Shown: positions 62,410 through 64,000 of the stretch, piece after piece
Position numbering within the stretch: position 1 is the first letter of the stretch
Layout of the letters: every line of letters begins with the position of its first letter
From: Lyngbya sp. HA4199-MV5
GTDB taxonomy: Bacteria > Cyanobacteriota > Cyanobacteriia > Leptolyngbyales > Leptolyngbyaceae
DNA: 64,000 nucleotides
Assembly: GCA_019359375.1 (NCBI GenBank)
Contig: JAHHHL010000024.1
Location: forward strand, 1-64,000
Direction of reading: 5' to 3'
The notes under the pieces: model-generated
Databases searched by the model: none
What the model was told of the DNA's origin: nothing
The model's input: only the letters and a program-made list of their open reading frames with translations
Position numbers and translations under genes: made by a program

Positions 62410-63726
62410 TTATTTCTGAGTCTGGTTTGCTTGCTGCATGGTTCCTGGCACTGTCGTTACAGCTACCTTTTGCAGGGTCGTAAGCGCACTGGCGTATTGG
62501 GGATCATCTTTAGTGGCGACCAGTTTAGGGTTTGAAGCAAGCTTTTGACGCTGCTCATCGCTGAGGTCAATCTTGACATCGGGGGTGATCCCCTTGTGGC
62601 TAATGTCCGTTCCCTTTGGCGTGTAGTAATGCGCGATCGTCACCGCCAGCCCCGATCCATCCGAGAGGGAATGCACCGACTGCACCAGCGCCTTACCAAA
62701 CGTTTGGCTACCCACAACAGTAGCGCGACCATTATCTTTCAAGGCACCCGTCAGAATCTCGCTGGAGCTAGCCGAGTTACCATCCACCAGCACTACCAGC
62801 GGCAGTTTGGTCAACGCAGTGCGGTTGTTTGAGATCTCTTCGCTGTTACCTTTGCGATCAACCGTGCGCACGATGTCACCCTTATCCATCCACATGCGGC
62901 TGATGTCGATACTGGCTTGCAGCAGCCCACCTGGATTGCCGCGCAGATCCAACACATAACCATCCACTTTCTGGTTGCCCAAGTCTTGAATGGCTCGACG
63001 CATTTGATCTGCCGCGTGAGCGCTGAACTCATTCAACCGGATGTAGCCAACCCGTCTATTGCCTTCTTGCTTCAGCGAGTAGCGCACAGTGGGTAGTTCA
63101 ATCCGGGCACGAGTCAACGCGAACGTGGAGTTGTCTTTGCCTGGTCGCCCAATTTCAAGCTTAACTTTAGTGCCCACGTCGCCGCGAATCAGGTTTGATG
63201 CATCCTCAACCGTCATGCCTTTCGTCAGCTTGCCGTCGATCGACAAAATTTGATCCCCGGCTAAAATGCCCGCTTTGAGCGCAGGAGAATTTTCGATCGG
63301 CTCAACCACCGTCAGCACTTTCGTTTTGTCATCCACTTCTAGCCGGATGCCCACACCAGAAAGCTCGCCAGAAGTCTGGTTGCTAAGCGCTTCATACTGC
63401 TTCGGATCCATAAAGCGAGTGTAGGGATCGTTGAGCTTTTCTAGTGCCGATCGTAGGGCAACGTAGGCTTGCTCACGCGACGAATAGTTTTTGCCCAACA
63501 GTGACTTGCGAACCTCTTGCCAATCCGTTTGATTGAAGGTGCCGTCAACGTAATCACGGTTGACAATTTGCCATGCCTCATCAACGACGGTTTTAGGGCT
63601 TTCTTGCAGCGCCGCACGTACACGATTCAAACCAGGACCAAAGAGTGAAACAGCCGCCGTGGTAGCGATCGCTCCACCGCAGAGAGCAACTTGGAACAGC
63701 GGAAAACGCTTTGAGGGTCGGTTCAT
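62410..63726 (-). CDS. Carboxyl-terminal processing protease, CtpB/CtpC type (S41 family)
   Basis: 438 residues. An N-terminal hydrophobic segment (about 9-27) acts as signal or anchor. A helical lead-in follows (DEAWQIVNRDYVDGTFNQTDW). A PDZ domain (about 115-200) contains SGVGIRLEVDDKTKVLTVVE. The S41 catalytic core has nucleophile serine in GNSASSSEILTGALKDNGRA and the lysine in SQTFGKALVQ. The family includes CtpA, which processes the D1 protein. Here the N-terminal sequence resembles the CtpB/CtpC branch rather than D1-specific CtpA, so the substrate is uncertain. It is leftward, convergent with moaB. Confidence 0.9.
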   Translation of the reverse strand: MNRPSKRFPLFQVALCGGAIATTAAVSLFGPGLNRVRAALQESPKTVVDEAWQIVNRDYVDGTFNQTDWQEVRKSLLGKNYSSREQAYVALRSALEKLNDPYTRFMDPKQYEALSNQTSGELSGVGIRLEVDDKTKVLTVVEPIENSPALKAGILAGDQILSIDGKLTKGMTVEDASNLIRGDVGTKVKLEIGRPGKDNSTFALTRARIELPTVRYSLKQEGNRRVGYIRLNEFSAHAADQMRRAIQDLGNQKVDGYVLDLRGNPGGLLQASIDISRMWMDKGDIVRTVDRKGNSEEISNNRTALTKLPLVVLVDGNSASSSEILTGALKDNGRATVVGSQTFGKALVQSVHSLSDGSGLAVTIAHYYTPKGTDISHKGITPDVKIDLSDEQRQKLASNPKLVATKDDPQYASALTTLQKVAVTTVPGTMQQANQTQK

Positions 63727-64000
63727 TGAAGGTAAAGATAAATGAAGTGGCTTAGAAACTGAGACAAAAGAGGCGCTAAAGCAGTCAGCTTGGTTTTAAG
63801 ACGATCGATATGATGTACGACATCCACTCAACTGCAACCAAAAACCTCGGCGTTCCCAACTGGCGATACGTTTAGAATATCCAGACAATCTGGCAACCGT
63901 CCATCGTGAAGGTGACAGTTTGCCCCACAGGCTGAATACGTCATTCTCGACCATACCAACACCCTGGCGAAGTTTAGATTGAAATCTTTTAGCCAATCTA
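63727..64000. other. Window end: promoter side of the protease gene
   Basis: About 270 bp containing the promoter of the leftward protease gene. A leftward frame open at about 63796-63996 shows no recognisable family, and nothing else is visible; a gene cut by the window edge cannot be excluded. Confidence 0.35.

Noticed and set aside
63796-63996. 66-codon leftward frame at the window end
   Set aside because: No recognisable motif; it could be part of a larger gene beyond the edge, but nothing supports that.
1-64000. tRNA, rRNA, CRISPR arrays or intact transposase genes
   Set aside because: No cloverleaf, spaced direct repeats with unique spacers or full transposase frame could be found by eye; short repeats present are tandem or palindromic instead.

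Overview
The window is a 64 kb chromosomal segment of a cyanobacterium. The evidence is internal: genes for photosystem II subunits (psb30/ycf12 and psb28), the cyanobacterial nitrogen regulator NtcA, a cyanobacterial-type fused RibBA, cyanobacterial-only families (DUF3084, DUF4168, DUF1400, DUF2808), and the octamer GCGATCGC (HIP1) at high density in genes on both strands (e.g. 503-510, 1151-1158). Gene style and abundant degenerate intergenic repeats suggest a filamentous Leptolyngbya-like lineage, but that placement is inference. No tRNA, rRNA, CRISPR array or complete insertion sequence was found.

Layout. 0.3-7.7 kb: housekeeping genes (thrC, fabI, ntcA, a DUF3084 membrane protein, a YqgF/RuvX-like nuclease, hemF, a STAS anti-sigma-factor antagonist). 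7.7-8.1 kb: two short non-coding mobile elements side by side. 8-16.3 kb: methyltransferase, GIY-YIG protein, gshB and grxC, two half-size GDT1/UPF0016 transporters, a YkgJ cysteine-cluster protein, psb30, an alpha/beta hydrolase, recJ. 16.7-22.9 kb: a DUF4168 plus DUF1400-hydrolase operon, a HepT/MntA toxin-antitoxin pair, ribBA and argC. 22.9-29.3 kb: a phosphorelay operon with a REC-wHTH-HPt-REC-REC regulator, a 1302-residue five-PAS histidine kinase and a lone receiver. 29.4-34.9 kb: a co-directional trio of Ser/Thr kinase with WD40 repeats, membrane 4Fe-4S protein, and FHA + ferredoxin-reductase + 2Fe-2S fusion. This reads as a phospho-signal-linked electron-transfer module and is the most distinctive gene group here.

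36-57.7 kb is gene-poor accessory DNA. It holds an output-less PAS protein, hypothetical proteins, an RTX-type calcium-binding protein, a type I secretion cassette (parvulin-like isomerase, HlyB-like ABC exporter with an N-terminal cyclic-nucleotide-binding-like domain, HlyD adaptor), small exported or unknown proteins, two paralogous RTX-like/CHRD proteins that are plausible export substrates, and a DUF2808 protein. Long intergenic stretches here carry MITE-like elements, palindromes, a candidate Yfr1 small RNA, and a roughly 200 bp element that encloses what looks like the 3' end of an IS200/IS605 tnpB gene with its hairpin scaffold (an orphan omega-RNA-like remnant). 58-63.7 kb returns to core metabolism: beta-carbonic anhydrase, acs, psb28, moaB and a CtpB/CtpC-type protease.

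Starts were moved downstream from the longest open frame where conserved N-termini, ribosome-binding sites or signal peptides supported it; each case is stated. All functional calls are made by reading the sequence, without database searches.
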